Shown one piece after another: positions 22,766 through 33,810 of a stretch of 64,000 bases of DNA. The position numbers and the translations under genes are program-made. Each line of letters starts with the position of its first letter. Positions within the stretch are counted from its first letter, which is position 1. Source of the stretch: Tragulus kanchil (taxonomy: Eukaryota > Chordata > Mammalia > Artiodactyla > Tragulidae); assembly GCA_022376925.1 (NCBI GenBank), contig JAIOJX010000026.1, forward strand, positions 249,981,330 to 250,045,329, written 5' to 3'. The notes beneath the pieces are model-generated. The model was given only the letters and a program-made list of their open reading frames with translations, made no database searches and was not told the origin of the DNA.

Positions 22766-23093
22766 AGATCCATATTTCCTTTTTTCCTCCTCTATTTCGT
22801 CCTTTTTTTAGACTGATACTTTTTGGAAGGAATAATTTGTTTAAAAATTTATGTTAGCTCTACTATTGGTTTATAAGCTGTATGTGTGTGTGTGTTTATT
22901 CAGTGTGTTTATACAAAACTTTATGGACCTGAAATGAACACAACATTGTTAACCAACTATGCCCCAGTATAACGTAAAAAAAATTTTGAACTTTATGGAC
23001 ATTTAAATTGTGATTAAATGTAATTTTAAAAATATTTTTTTTCATTTTTTGGTATGATTGACATATAGAACTGTGTACCATATGTAAGTTTAT
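22766..23093 (-). mobile_element. Probable L1 3'-UTR terminus, antisense, with (GT)n
   Basis: 'tttggtatgattgacatata' (from about 23049) is the reverse of an L1 3'-UTR terminus; L1 sequence resumes after each SINE that follows. A short (GT)n run lies near 22885-22901. Bases 22766-23020 are not otherwise classifiable. Repeated at about 23853-24180. Confidence 0.55.
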
Positions 23094-23303
23094 GGGCTTT
23101 CCAGGTGGCATTAGTGGTACAGAACCTGCCTGCCAGTGCAGGAGATGTAAGAGATGAGGGTTCTATCCCTGGATTAGGAAGACCTCATGGAGAATGAAAT
23201 GGGAACCCACTCCAGTATTCTTACTTGGATAATCCCATGACCAGAGGACCCTATAGTCCATAGGATCACAAAGAGTTGGACACAACTGAAGCGACTTAAG
23301 ATG
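23094..23303 (+). mobile_element. Bov-tA type SINE, sense (duplicate at 24181-24390)
   Basis: 'gggctttccaggtggcatta', 'cctgccagtgcaggagatgt', 'agttggacacaactgaagcg'. The flanks 'accatatgtaagttta' and 'accatataagttta' form an imperfect target-site duplication. Confidence 0.9.
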
Positions 23304-23364
23304 GATGGACCATATAAGTTTAAAGTGTACGTCATAATGATTTAACTTACCTACATCATGAGAT

Positions 23365-23556
23365 GGACTTCCCTGGTGGCTCAGATGATCAAGAAATTGC
23401 CTGCAATGTGAGAGACCTGAGTTTGATCCCTGGGTGGGGAAGACCTCCTGGAGAAAGGGCTAGACTACCCACTCCAGTATTTGTGCATGTAGAATCCCAT
23501 GGCTTGTCCATGGGGTTACGAAGAGCTGGACACAACTGAGTGACTTGGCTTATCAC
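23365..23556 (+). mobile_element. Bov-tA type SINE, sense (duplicate at 24452-24643)
   Basis: 'ggacttccctggtggctcag', 'gagtttgatccctgggtggg' and 'gctggacacaactgagtgac'. Lies only about 60 bases from the preceding SINE, both inside the L1 3' UTR. Confidence 0.9.
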
Positions 23557-24639
23557 AACAACTTTAGTGAAGATTCATCATCTTCGATACAAGTTAAATA
23601 AACAGGGTGATAATATATATATAGCTTTGTTGTACTCCTTTTCCAATTTTGAACTACTCCATGTAAGGTTCTAACTGTTGCTTTTTGACTTGCATACAGG
23701 TTTCTCAGGAGATAGTGAAGGTGGTCTGGTAACCCTTTAAGAATTTTCCAGTTTGTTGTGATTCACACAGTCAAAGGCTTTCATGTAGTCAATGCAGCAG
23801 AAGTAGATGTTTTTCTGGAATTCCCTTGCTTGCTCTATGATTTCATTCTACTAGATCCATATTTCCTTTTTTCCTCCTCTATTTCGTCCTTTTTTTAGAC
23901 TGATACTTTTTGGAAGGAATAATTTGTTTAAAAATTTATGTTAGCTCTACTATTGGTTTATAAGCTGTATGTGTGTGTGTGTTTATTCAGTGTGTTTATA
24001 CAAAACTTTATGGACCTGAAATGAACACAACATTGTTAACCAACTATGCCCCAGTATAACGTAAAAAAAATTTTGAACTTTATGGACATTTAAATTGTGA
24101 TTAAATGTAATTTTAAAAATATTTTTTTTCATTTTTTGGTATGATTGACATATAGAACTGTGTACCATATGTAAGTTTATGGGCTTTCCAGGTGGCATTA
24201 GTGGTACAGAACCTGCCTGCCAGTGCAGGAGATGTAAGAGATGAGGGTTCTATCCCTGGATTAGGAAGACCTCATGGAGAATGAAATGGGAACCCACTCC
24301 AGTATTCTTACTTGGATAATCCCATGACCAGAGGACCCTATAGTCCATAGGATCACAAAGAGTTGGACACAACTGAAGCGACTTAAGATGGATGGACCAT
24401 ATAAGTTTAAAGTGTACGTCATAATGATTTAACTTACCTACATCATGAGATGGACTTCCCTGGTGGCTCAGATGATCAAGAAATTGCCTGCAATGTGAGA
24501 GACCTGAGTTTGATCCCTGGGTGGGGAAGACCTCCTGGAGAAAGGGCTAGACTACCCACTCCAGTATTTGTGCATGTAGAATCCCATGGCTTGTCCATGG
24601 GGTTACGAAGAGCTGGACACAACTGAGTGACTTGGCTTA

Positions 24640-25298
24640 TCACAACAACTTTAGTGAAGATTCATCATCTTCGATACAAAATTAACAAAAATTAGACAAA
24701 TGGAAAAATGTTTTTCTTCTGATGAGAACTCTTGAGGATTTACTCTCTTAAGATCTTCCATATGTAACACACAGAAGGGTTATATTTATCATGTTATACA
24801 TTAAATCCCTAACACTTACTGTATAATTGGAAGTATGTAACTTCTGACTGTCTCTATACAGTTACCTGTCAAATCCATCTCTGGTAACCATAAATCTGAT
24901 CTTTTTCTGAGTATATTTTTATTTGTCTCTGAAGTATAATTGGCCTATGACACTGTTAGTTCCTGTAATAAAACAAGTGATTTGCTACTTCTGTATATTT
25001 GAAAATGATCACCAAGATAGTTATATATCTCCATAAAAAAGTTCAGTTCAGTTGCTTAGTCATGTTCAACTGACCTTTGTATGAAACCATACAAAGATGT
25101 TACTTACTGACTCTGACTTCATGTGTACAATTCATATCCATGAATCACTTATTTTAGAACTGGTAGCTTATACCTTTTAATGTCCCTCACCTATTTTTCC
25201 CTCCCCTCTGTCAACCACCTCTCTGTATCTTTGCCTCTGTTTCATCATGTTTGTTCAATTTGTTTTTTAATTTCAAATATAAGTGAAATAAGTGTTTT
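24640..25298 (-). mobile_element. L1 LINE 3' UTR, antisense
   Basis: 'atcacaacaactttagtgaa', 'cttgaggatttactctctta', 'catctctggtaaccataaat' and 'gattctgatctttttctgag'-like wording follow the antisense L1 3' UTR. A 30-base Bov-A scrap ('gttcagttcagttgcttagt') sits at about 25042. L1 ORF2 resumes after the Bov-tA at 25299, but part of ORF2's C-terminus seems to be missing between. Confidence 0.72.
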
Positions 25299-25500
25299 GG
25301 CTTCCCTGGTGGCTCAGATGGTAAAGAATCTGCCTGCAACACAGGAGACTTGAGTTCTATCCCAGGGTTGGGAAGATCCCCCGGAGAAGAGAATGGAAAC
25401 CCATTCCAGTATTCTTGCTTGGAGAATCCCTGGGTAGAGGAGTCTGGCAAGCTACAGTCCATGGGTCACAAAGAGTTGGACATGACTGAGAGACTAAAAC
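25299..25500 (+). mobile_element. Bov-tA type SINE, sense (partial duplicate at 26534-26676)
   Basis: 'ggcttccctggtggctcaga' head, 'ttgggaagatcccccggaga', 'gagttggacatgactgagag'. Duplication 8 starts inside this SINE, so the second copy lacks its tRNA-like head; that truncation is not biological. Confidence 0.9.
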
Positions 25501-27720
25501 AGCTCTCACTCATTCACTTAGTCTTTTCTCTCCATTTATCGAAGAGACTCAGATTCCCATTGTGTATTTTCTTATTCCTTGTCTCAGCATGACCACTTAC
25601 GAGGGATTTTGGTTCTGGGATCACTATCCTATTCCATTCATTTATGTGTCTATTTCTGTGACTGTACCATACCAAACTGATGACAGTAGCTTTGCAGTAT
25701 AGTTTGAAATCAGGGAACATGCTACCTCCAACTTTGTTCTTCTTCCACAAGATTGTTTTTGATATTTAGATTCCTTTGTGTTTTAATACAAATTTTAAAG
25801 TTACTTATTCTAGTTCTGTGAAGAAAATCTTTGGCTTTTTGGTGGGGATTGCATTGAATCTATAGATTGTCTTGGGTTGTATGGTCATTTTAATAGTATT
25901 TTGGTCCATAAACACTGCATATCTTGTTTCTTTCATCAGTGTCTCACAGTTTTCAAAATATAGACCTTTACCTCCTTAGCTAGATTTATTCCTATATTTT
26001 TATTGTTTTGAATGTGAATATAAATGAGATTGTTTCCTTAATTTCTGTTTATGATAGTTTGTTGATAGTGTATACAAATACAACAGATTTCTGTATGTTT
26101 ATTTTGTATCCTGCAACTTTACCAAATTTATTGAGCTTCAGTAGTTTTTTAAAGCCTTTTGAGGATTTTATGTGTCAATATCATGTTATTTCCAAACAGT
26201 AACAATTTTACATTTTCTTTTCCTGTTTGGACTTCTTTTTTCTGGTCTTGAGTGCTGTGACTAGAACTTTTATGTTACATACAGTGATAACAATGGGATC
26301 TAGGGGAAATGCTTTCAGTTATTCACTGTTGAATAGTGATGTTATCTGTGGGCTTATCATATATGGCCTTTATTTTATTGAGGTATGTTCCCTTTGTGCC
26401 TGTTTTGTTGAGAGTTTTTCTTATAAATGTTGAATTTTGACAAAAACTTTTTCAGCATCTTTTGTGATGATCTTACAGTTCTTATTCTTCCATTTGCTAC
26501 TGTGGTGATTTACAGGTAACTGAAAAAGACTTGTATCCCTGGGTTGGGAAGATCCCCGGAGAAGAGAATGGAAACCCATTCCAGTATTCTTGCTTGGAGA
26601 ATCCCTGGGTAGAGGAGTCTGGCAAGCTACAGTCCATGGGTCACAAAGAGTTGGACATGACTGAGAGACTAAAACAGCTCTCACTCATTCACTTAGTCTT
26701 TTCTCTCCATTTATCGAAGAGACTCAGATTCCCATTGTGTATTTTCTTATTCCTTGTCTCAGCATGACCACTTACGAGGGATTTTGGTTCTGGGATCACT
26801 ATCCTATTCCATTCATTTATGTGTCTATTTCTGTGACTGTACCATACCAAACTGATGACAGTAGCTTTGCAGTATAGTTTGAAATCAGGGAACATGCTAC
26901 CTCCAACTTTGTTCTTCTTCCACAAGATTGTTTTTGATATTTAGATTCCTTTGTGTTTTAATACAAATTTTAAAGTTACTTATTCTAGTTCTGTGAAGAA
27001 AATCTTTGGCTTTTTGGTGGGGATTGCATTGAATCTATAGATTGTCTTGGGTTGTATGGTCATTTTAATAGTATTTTGGTCCATAAACACTGCATATCTT
27101 GTTTCTTTCATCAGTGTCTCACAGTTTTCAAAATATAGACCTTTACCTCCTTAGCTAGATTTATTCCTATATTTTTATTGTTTTGAATGTGAATATAAAT
27201 GAGATTGTTTCCTTAATTTCTGTTTATGATAGTTTGTTGATAGTGTATACAAATACAACAGATTTCTGTATGTTTATTTTGTATCCTGCAACTTTACCAA
27301 ATTTATTGAGCTTCAGTAGTTTTTTAAAGCCTTTTGAGGATTTTATGTGTCAATATCATGTTATTTCCAAACAGTAACAATTTTACATTTTCTTTTCCTG
27401 TTTGGACTTCTTTTTTCTGGTCTTGAGTGCTGTGACTAGAACTTTTATGTTACATACAGTGATAACAATGGGATCTAGGGGAAATGCTTTCAGTTATTCA
27501 CTGTTGAATAGTGATGTTATCTGTGGGCTTATCATATATGGCCTTTATTTTATTGAGGTATGTTCCCTTTGTGCCTGTTTTGTTGAGAGTTTTTCTTATA
27601 AATGTTGAATTTTGACAAAAACTTTTTCAGCATCTTTTGTGATGATCTTACAGTTCTTATTCTTCCATTTGCTACTGTGGTGATTTACAGGTAACTGAAA
27701 AAGACTTGTATCCCTGGGTT
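25358..27720 (+). repeat. Direct duplication 8 (25358-26545 and 26534-27720)
   Basis: Offset 1175-1176. The copies share a 12-base junction 'tatccctgggtt': the end of copy 1 merges into the Bov-tA sequence at the start of copy 2. One C is lost in a CCCCC run and 'ccca' becomes 'ccct' near the start. Apart from those edge differences I saw none. Confidence 0.92.
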
Positions 27721-29313
27721 AAATGCCAGTAAACCATGATGGTGCAATATTTTGTTGAATATAGTTTATTGATATTTTGTTGAGCATTATTTGTCTGTGT
27801 TCCTCAGTGATATTGGCCTATAAATTTTGTGTATATATCTTTGGTTTTGGTATCCACGTGTTGCTAGCCATGTAGAGTAAGTTTGATGCTAGTCATGTAG
27901 AGTAATTTTGAAATATTTTGAAGTACTTTGAGAATAATGGGTGTTAACTCTTCTCTAAATTCACCTGATAAGCCATCTGGTCCTGGACTTTTGTTTTAGG
28001 GGATTTTTTATTATTAATTCAGTCTTATTATTGGTAATTGGTCTGTTCATATTTTCTGTTTCTTCCTAGTACAGTCCTGGGAGGTTGTGCAGTTCTAGGA
28101 ATTTGTTCATTTCTTTTGATTGGACATTTTACTGGTGTTAATTATTCATAATAATGTTTTATCCTTGCTATTTCTGTGGTGTCAGTTGTAACTTTCACTT
28201 CTGATGTCATTGTTTAGGGCTTTCTCTTTTTTGCTTGATGGGTCTGATTCATTTTGTTTTTCTTTTAGAGAACTAACTCTTAGTTTCCTTAATCTTTTCT
28301 ATTTATGTTTCTGTTTCATTTATTTCTGCTCTGATGTTTATCATTTCTTTCCTCTGCTAACATTGGATTTTGTTTTAGATCTTTCTGCTGTAAGCTTAGG
28401 TTGTTGAAGATTTTTCTTGTTTGCTGAAATAGGCTTCCATAGTTATAAACTTCTCTCTTAGCACTGCTTTTCTTGCATCCCACAGACTTAGGGTCATTGT
28501 TTGCATTTTTGTGTCTCTAATAGGTATTTTTAAAAATTTATTCATTTTTCAGTGTCCATTGGTTGTTTAGTAGTGTATTATTTAGCCTCCCTATGTTTGT
28601 GGTTTTATTTTTTTTTTTCAGTTTTATTCTTGTAGATGATTTCTTTTCCCATAGCATTGTGGTGAGAAAAGATAATTGATATTTTATTTTTCTTAAATTT
28701 ACTGCAGCTTATTTTGTGATCTAGATGTATGCTCTCTTCTAGAAAATGTTTTATGTTAACTTGCAAAGAATGTGTATTTGTTGCTTTGGGTTGAAATGTT
28801 TCACATAATATGGTATAATTGTATGTGGTATATGGTAATGGTATATTGTCCTCATGGAATAATGTTTCATTTAAAGCCAACGTGTCCTTATTGATTTTCT
28901 GTCTAGATTTATTGATATCTTTCTACTGATGTAAATGAGATGTTAATGTTCTCTACTATTACTGTGTTAGCGACAGTTTCTATTAAATAGTCTAAGATTA
29001 GACTAAGATCTAAGATTAATAGTCTGTTAAATATTTGCTTTAAGTGCTCCTATATTGAGTATGTATAACTTTATAGTTACATGTACTTTTTTAATCCCTT
29101 TATCATTATGGAATGTCATTCTTTGTGTCTTATTACAGTTTTTGTTTTAAAGTTTATTTTGTTTGATATGAATATTACTATCTCAGCTTTCATCTTTAAT
29201 GCATGGAATAAAGTTTTATTATCTCTTCAGTTTTTGTATGTGTCCTTATACCTGATGTGAGTCTTTCCTAGTCAGCATGCATATACATATATAAATACAC
29301 ACACACACACACA
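25501..29313 (-). mobile_element. L1 LINE ORF2, antisense, left of the mariner
   Basis: Continuous antisense ORF2: 'tatcgaagagactcagattc', 'ggtggggattgcattgaatc', 'gcaactttaccaaatttatt', 'atctggtcctggacttttg', 'cttgcatcccacagacttag', 'ggaatgtcattctttgtgtc'. Frames are broken by several stops. Duplications 8 and 9 fall within it. The mariner at 29314 interrupts it at a TA-rich site after a short (AC)n run. Confidence 0.87.
25514..25750 (-). pseudogene. L1 ORF2 remnant, region after the RT domain (duplicate at 26689-26925)
   Basis: The minus-strand frame includes 'FPDFKLYCKATVISLVWYSH' and 'NRHINEWNRI', a conserved stretch between the reverse transcriptase and the C-terminal cysteine-rich region of L1 ORF2. 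About 78 residues open; no start or domain is complete. Confidence 0.82.
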
Positions 29314-31112
29314 CATATGCAAAAGTAATTGTGGTTTGATTTGTACAAAATAATTGCAATTTTGCATTGTTGAACTTTGCCATTTGATACTGGAATAGAC
29401 ATTCTTAGATAAATGTGGTTATGTTATATATCATTTTAATGTACATTTCTTCTTATTTTCTTGCCAATGACTTCTTACTTGCTGTTTATACTAGAAAAGG
29501 GAAATGATGTTAGACAAAAAGCAAATTCAATTGATTACTTGTTTGAGTTCACAATGGGTCATAAAGTAGCAGCAACAACTCGTAACATCAACAACACTTT
29601 TGTCCCAGGAACTGCTAACAGGTGTTCAGTGCAGTGGTAGTTCAAGAAGTTTTACAAAGGAGGCAAAAGCCTTAAAGATGAGAAGCGTGGTGGCTGGCCA
29701 TCAGAAGTTGCCAACGACCAATTGAGAGGATTGTCAAAGTTGATCCTCTTACAACTACACGAGAAGTTGCTGTAGAACTTTATGTTGACCATTCTGCAGT
29801 CATACGGCATGTGAAGCAAATGGAAAAGATGGAAAAGCTTGATAAGTGGGAGCCTCATGAGCTAACCACAATCAAAACAATCGTGGTTTTGAAGTGTTAT
29901 CTTCTCTTATTCTATGCAACAGCAGTGAACCATTTCTTGGATTGCGATGTGTGACAAAAAATAAAAGTGGATTTTATAAAGCAACAGCAGGTTTGAATCC
30001 AACTTGACAGTCATTTTCCCTTTATTGATTTTCTGTCTAGATTTATTGATATCTTTCTACTGATGTAAATGAGATGTTAATGTTCTCTACTATTACTGTG
30101 TTAGCGACAGTTTCTATTAAATAGTCTAAGATTAGACTAAGATCTAAGATTAATAGTCTGTTAAATATTTGCTTTAAGTGCTCCTATATTGAGTATGTAT
30201 AACTTTATAGTTACATGTACTTTTTTAATCCCTTTATCATTATGGAATGTCATTCTTTGTGTCTTATTACAGTTTTTGTTTTAAAGTTTATTTTGTTTGA
30301 TATGAATATTACTATCTCAGCTTTCATCTTTAATGCATGGAATAAAGTTTTATTATCTCTTCAGTTTTTGTATGTGTCCTTATACCTGATGTGAGTCTTT
30401 CCTAGTCAGCATGCATATACATATATAAATACACACACACACACACACATATGCAAAAGTAATTGTGGTTTGATTTGTACAAAATAATTGCAATTTTGCA
30501 TTGTTGAACTTTGCCATTTGATACTGGAATAGACATTCTTAGATAAATGTGGTTATGTTATATATCATTTTAATGTACATTTCTTCTTATTTTCTTGCCA
30601 ATGACTTCTTACTTGCTGTTTATACTAGAAAAGGGAAATGATGTTAGACAAAAAGCAAATTCAATTGATTACTTGTTTGAGTTCACAATGGGTCATAAAG
30701 TAGCAGCAACAACTCGTAACATCAACAACACTTTTGTCCCAGGAACTGCTAACAGGTGTTCAGTGCAGTGGTAGTTCAAGAAGTTTTACAAAGGAGGCAA
30801 AAGCCTTAAAGATGAGAAGCGTGGTGGCTGGCCATCAGAAGTTGCCAACGACCAATTGAGAGGATTGTCAAAGTTGATCCTCTTACAACTACACGAGAAG
30901 TTGCTGTAGAACTTTATGTTGACCATTCTGCAGTCATACGGCATGTGAAGCAAATGGAAAAGATGGAAAAGCTTGATAAGTGGGAGCCTCATGAGCTAAC
31001 CACAATCAAAACAATCGTGGTTTTGAAGTGTTATCTTCTCTTATTCTATGCAACAGCAGTGAACCATTTCTTGGATTGCGATGTGTGACAAAAAATAAAA
31101 GTGGATTTTATA
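28888..31112 (+). repeat. Direct duplication 9 (28888-29978 and 30022-31112)
   Basis: Offset 1134, no mismatch seen. Copy 1 stops inside the mariner transposase at 'gtggattttata' and is followed by 43 bases (29979-30021) that match neither the mariner nor the L1 upstream. Copy 2 continues correctly into the rest of the mariner. Confidence 0.93.
29314..29978 (+). mobile_element. Mariner, left half only (artefactual duplicate of 30448-31112)
   Basis: Same left end and transposase N-terminal half as the element at 30448, cut off where duplication 9 ends. It has no right terminal repeat. It should not be counted as a separate insertion. Confidence 0.85.
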
Positions 31113-31735
31113 CAACAGCTGTCAATGACAGCTCAGTGGTTATACCTAGAAGAAGCTCCAAAGCACTTCCCATTGCCAAACTTGCACCAAAAAAGAGGTC
31201 ATGGTCATTGTTCATTGGTCTTCTATGGTCTGATCCACTATAGTTTTCTGAATCCCGTGAAACCGTTTCATCTGAGAAGTATGCCCAGCTAGTTGATGAG
31301 ATGCACTGAAAACTGCAGTGCCTAAAGCCAGCATTGGTCAACAGAAGGGGCCCAGTTCTCCACAGCAACACATGACTGTACATCGTAAAACTAATGCTTC
31401 TGAAGTGGAATGAATTGAGCTATATAAAGTTTTGCCTTATTTGCCATATTCACCAGACCTCTTGCCAACGGGCTACCACTTCAAGCATCTTGACAAATTT
31501 TTGCAGGGAAAATGCTTCCATGACCAGAAGGAGGCAGAAAATGCTTTCCAAGAGTTTGTTGAATCCTGAAGCACATATTTATCTGTCAGGGGGATAAACA
31601 AAAGTATGTCTTGTTGGCTAAAATGTGTTGATTGTAATGGTTCCTATTTTGACTAATAAAGATGTATCTGAACCTAGTCATAATGATTTAAAATTCACTG
31701 TCTGAAACTTCAGTTATGTTTGCATCAACCAATAT
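30448..31735 (+). mobile_element. Hsmar1-like mariner DNA transposon, complete length
   Basis: About 1.29 kb, the usual mariner length. Left end 'gcaaaagtaattgtggtttg' and right end 'cagttatgtttgcatcaacc' form degraded inverted terminal repeats, with TA-rich flanks. It lies in antisense L1 ORF2, so it is younger than that L1. Mariners of this Hsmar1-like group are known in ruminant genomes. This is the only copy in the window that has both ends, although duplications 9 and 10 make it look like three. Confidence 0.88.
30639..31655 (+). pseudogene. Mariner transposase pseudogene
   Basis: The DDE/D-type (DD34D) transposase can be followed across several frames. The N-terminal start 'MMLDKKQIQ' lies at about 30639. 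The helix-turn-helix region has 'DPLTTTREVAVELYVDHSAV' and 'EKLDKWEPHEL'. The first catalytic Asp remains in 'CD' near 31087 but a stop follows within three codons. The second site reads HSN where HDN is expected. The third reads 'SPDLLPTGYHF', with Gly at the usual Asp. The C-terminus is 'KCVDCNGSYFD' then a stop. Frameshifts and two lost catalytic positions mean it is inactive. Confidence 0.85.
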
Positions 31736-33099
31736 ATATGTGTCTTGTTTTTGTACCTATTTGTCCACTTGGTCTTTGGAGCATTTAATCCATTTATATT
31801 TAAAGTGATTATTAATAGGTGTGTGCTTATTCCCATTTTGTTAAATGTTTTAGGGGTTGTTTTTGTTAATTTTTTTTCCCTTTGCTTTCTTCACTTGTGA
31901 TTTGACAAAACTGTCTTTAGTGTTATATGTGTTCCTTTCTCTTTTGTATCTATTAGGGATTTTTTGGTTTGCGTTTACTGTCAGGTTTAAAGTGACAACT
32001 ACACGAGAAGTTGCTGTAGAACTTTATGTTGACCATTCTGCAGTCATACGGCATGTGAAGCAAATGGAAAAGATGGAAAAGCTTGATAAGTGGGAGCCTC
32101 ATGAGCTAACCACAATCAAAACAATCGTGGTTTTGAAGTGTTATCTTCTCTTATTCTATGCAACAGCAGTGAACCATTTCTTGGATTGCGATGTGTGACA
32201 AAAAATAAAAGTGGATTTTATACAACAGCTGTCAATGACAGCTCAGTGGTTATACCTAGAAGAAGCTCCAAAGCACTTCCCATTGCCAAACTTGCACCAA
32301 AAAAGAGGTCATGGTCATTGTTCATTGGTCTTCTATGGTCTGATCCACTATAGTTTTCTGAATCCCGTGAAACCGTTTCATCTGAGAAGTATGCCCAGCT
32401 AGTTGATGAGATGCACTGAAAACTGCAGTGCCTAAAGCCAGCATTGGTCAACAGAAGGGGCCCAGTTCTCCACAGCAACACATGACTGTACATCGTAAAA
32501 CTAATGCTTCTGAAGTGGAATGAATTGAGCTATATAAAGTTTTGCCTTATTTGCCATATTCACCAGACCTCTTGCCAACGGGCTACCACTTCAAGCATCT
32601 TGACAAATTTTTGCAGGGAAAATGCTTCCATGACCAGAAGGAGGCAGAAAATGCTTTCCAAGAGTTTGTTGAATCCTGAAGCACATATTTATATGTCAGG
32701 GGCATAAACAAAAGTATGTCTTGTTGGCTAAAATGTGTTGATTGTAATGGTTCCTATTTTGACTAATAAAGATGTATCTGAACCTAGTCATAATGATTTA
32801 AAATTCACTGTCTGAAACTTCAGTTATGTTTGCATCAACCAATATATATGTGTCTTGTTTTTGTACCTATTTGTCCACTTGGTCTTTGGAGCATTTAATC
32901 CATTTATATTTAAAGTGATTATTAATAGGTGTGTGCTTATTCCCATTTTGTTAAATGTTTTAGGGGTTGTTTTTGTTAATTTTTTTTCCCTTTGCTTTCT
33001 TCACTTGTGATTTGACAAAACTGTCTTTAGTGTTATATGTGTTCCTTTCTCTTTTGTATCTATTAGGGATTTTTTGGTTTGCGTTTACTGTCAGGTTTA
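30885..33099 (+). repeat. Direct duplication 10 (30885-31989 and 31995-33099)
   Basis: Offset 1110. Two substitutions, both in one 20-base stretch (31582-31593 against 32692-32703: 'ctgtcaggggga' against 'atgtcaggggca'). Filler is 5 bases. It begins inside the mariner, so copy 2 gives a second mariner right half. Confidence 0.93.
31995..32845 (+). mobile_element. Mariner, right part only (artefactual duplicate of 30885-31735)
   Basis: Repeats the transposase from the helix-turn-helix region to the right terminal repeat, starting abruptly after L1 sequence with no left terminal repeat and no target duplication. Confidence 0.85.
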
Positions 33100-33326
33100 T
33101 ATATAGCAATGTATGTATGATTGTTTTAAGCTAATGATTTCTTAGGTTTGAGTGTGTTCTAGAAACTGTGTTTTACTCCTTTCTCTACTGTTTTTGATGT
33201 ATTTTATAACTTTTTGTGTATTCCTTAGCTGCTTATTGTAGGTATAGATTATTTTTATTACTTTAATCTTTTAACACTCCTGTTAACATTTTACTTGGTT
33301 GATATAATACCTTTACTGTGCCTTTA

Positions 33327-33554
33327 TGGACTTCTCAGGTGGTGCCAGTGGTAAAGAACCCACCTGCCAGTGCAGGAGACTCAAGAGAAACGGGTTCAGT
33401 CCTTGGGTACAGAAAGTCCCCTGAAGAAGGAAATGGCAACCCACTCCAGTATTCTTGCCTGGAGAATCCCATGAACAAAGGAGCCTGGCGCGCTACATTC
33501 CACAGGATTGCAAAAAGAAGTTGGACATGACTGAAGCGACTTAGGACGAACATT
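33327..33554 (+). mobile_element. Bov-tA type SINE, sense
   Basis: 'tggacttctcaggtggtgcc', 'cctgccagtgcaggagactc', 'agttggacatgactgaagcg'. The flanks share 'tgcctttat'-like sequence (just before 33327 and from about 33555), a likely target-site duplication in L1. Confidence 0.9.
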
Positions 33555-33810
33555 TGCCTTTATCATTGAGCTTTTTACTTTTATTTTTATGTCTCTAGTG
33601 GCCTTTTCTGATTAGAGCAGTCACTTTGATTCTTATAAAGCTGGTTTGGTGGTGTTGATCTCTCAGCCTTTGTCTGTCTGTAAAACTTTTTATTTTTCCA
33701 TCACAGGTGAATGAAAACCTTGCCAAGCAGAGTATCCTTGGTTGTAAGTTTTTCTCTCATCACTTTAATTATGTGGTGCCACTCCCTTCTGAACTGCAGT
33801 TTCTGCTAAA

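Larger units (their letters stand above)
22504..24679 (+). repeat. Direct duplication 7 (22504-23592 and 23591-24679)
   Basis: Offset 1087. The copies abut with a 2-base overlap at 'tacaa/aagtt' and no filler. I saw no mismatch. The block ends of copy 1 and copy 2 diverge at 'gttaaata' against 'attaacaa'. Confidence 0.93.
31736..33810 (-). mobile_element. L1 LINE 5' part of ORF2 and end of ORF1, antisense
   Basis: Continues the L1 interrupted by the mariner: 'ccatttatatttaaagtgat', 'tgtgcttattcccattttgt', then after the Bov-tA 'gatctctcagcctttgtctg' and 'gccaagcagagtatccttgg' (reversed end of ORF1). About 1.1 kb of it is duplicated. Confidence 0.8.
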
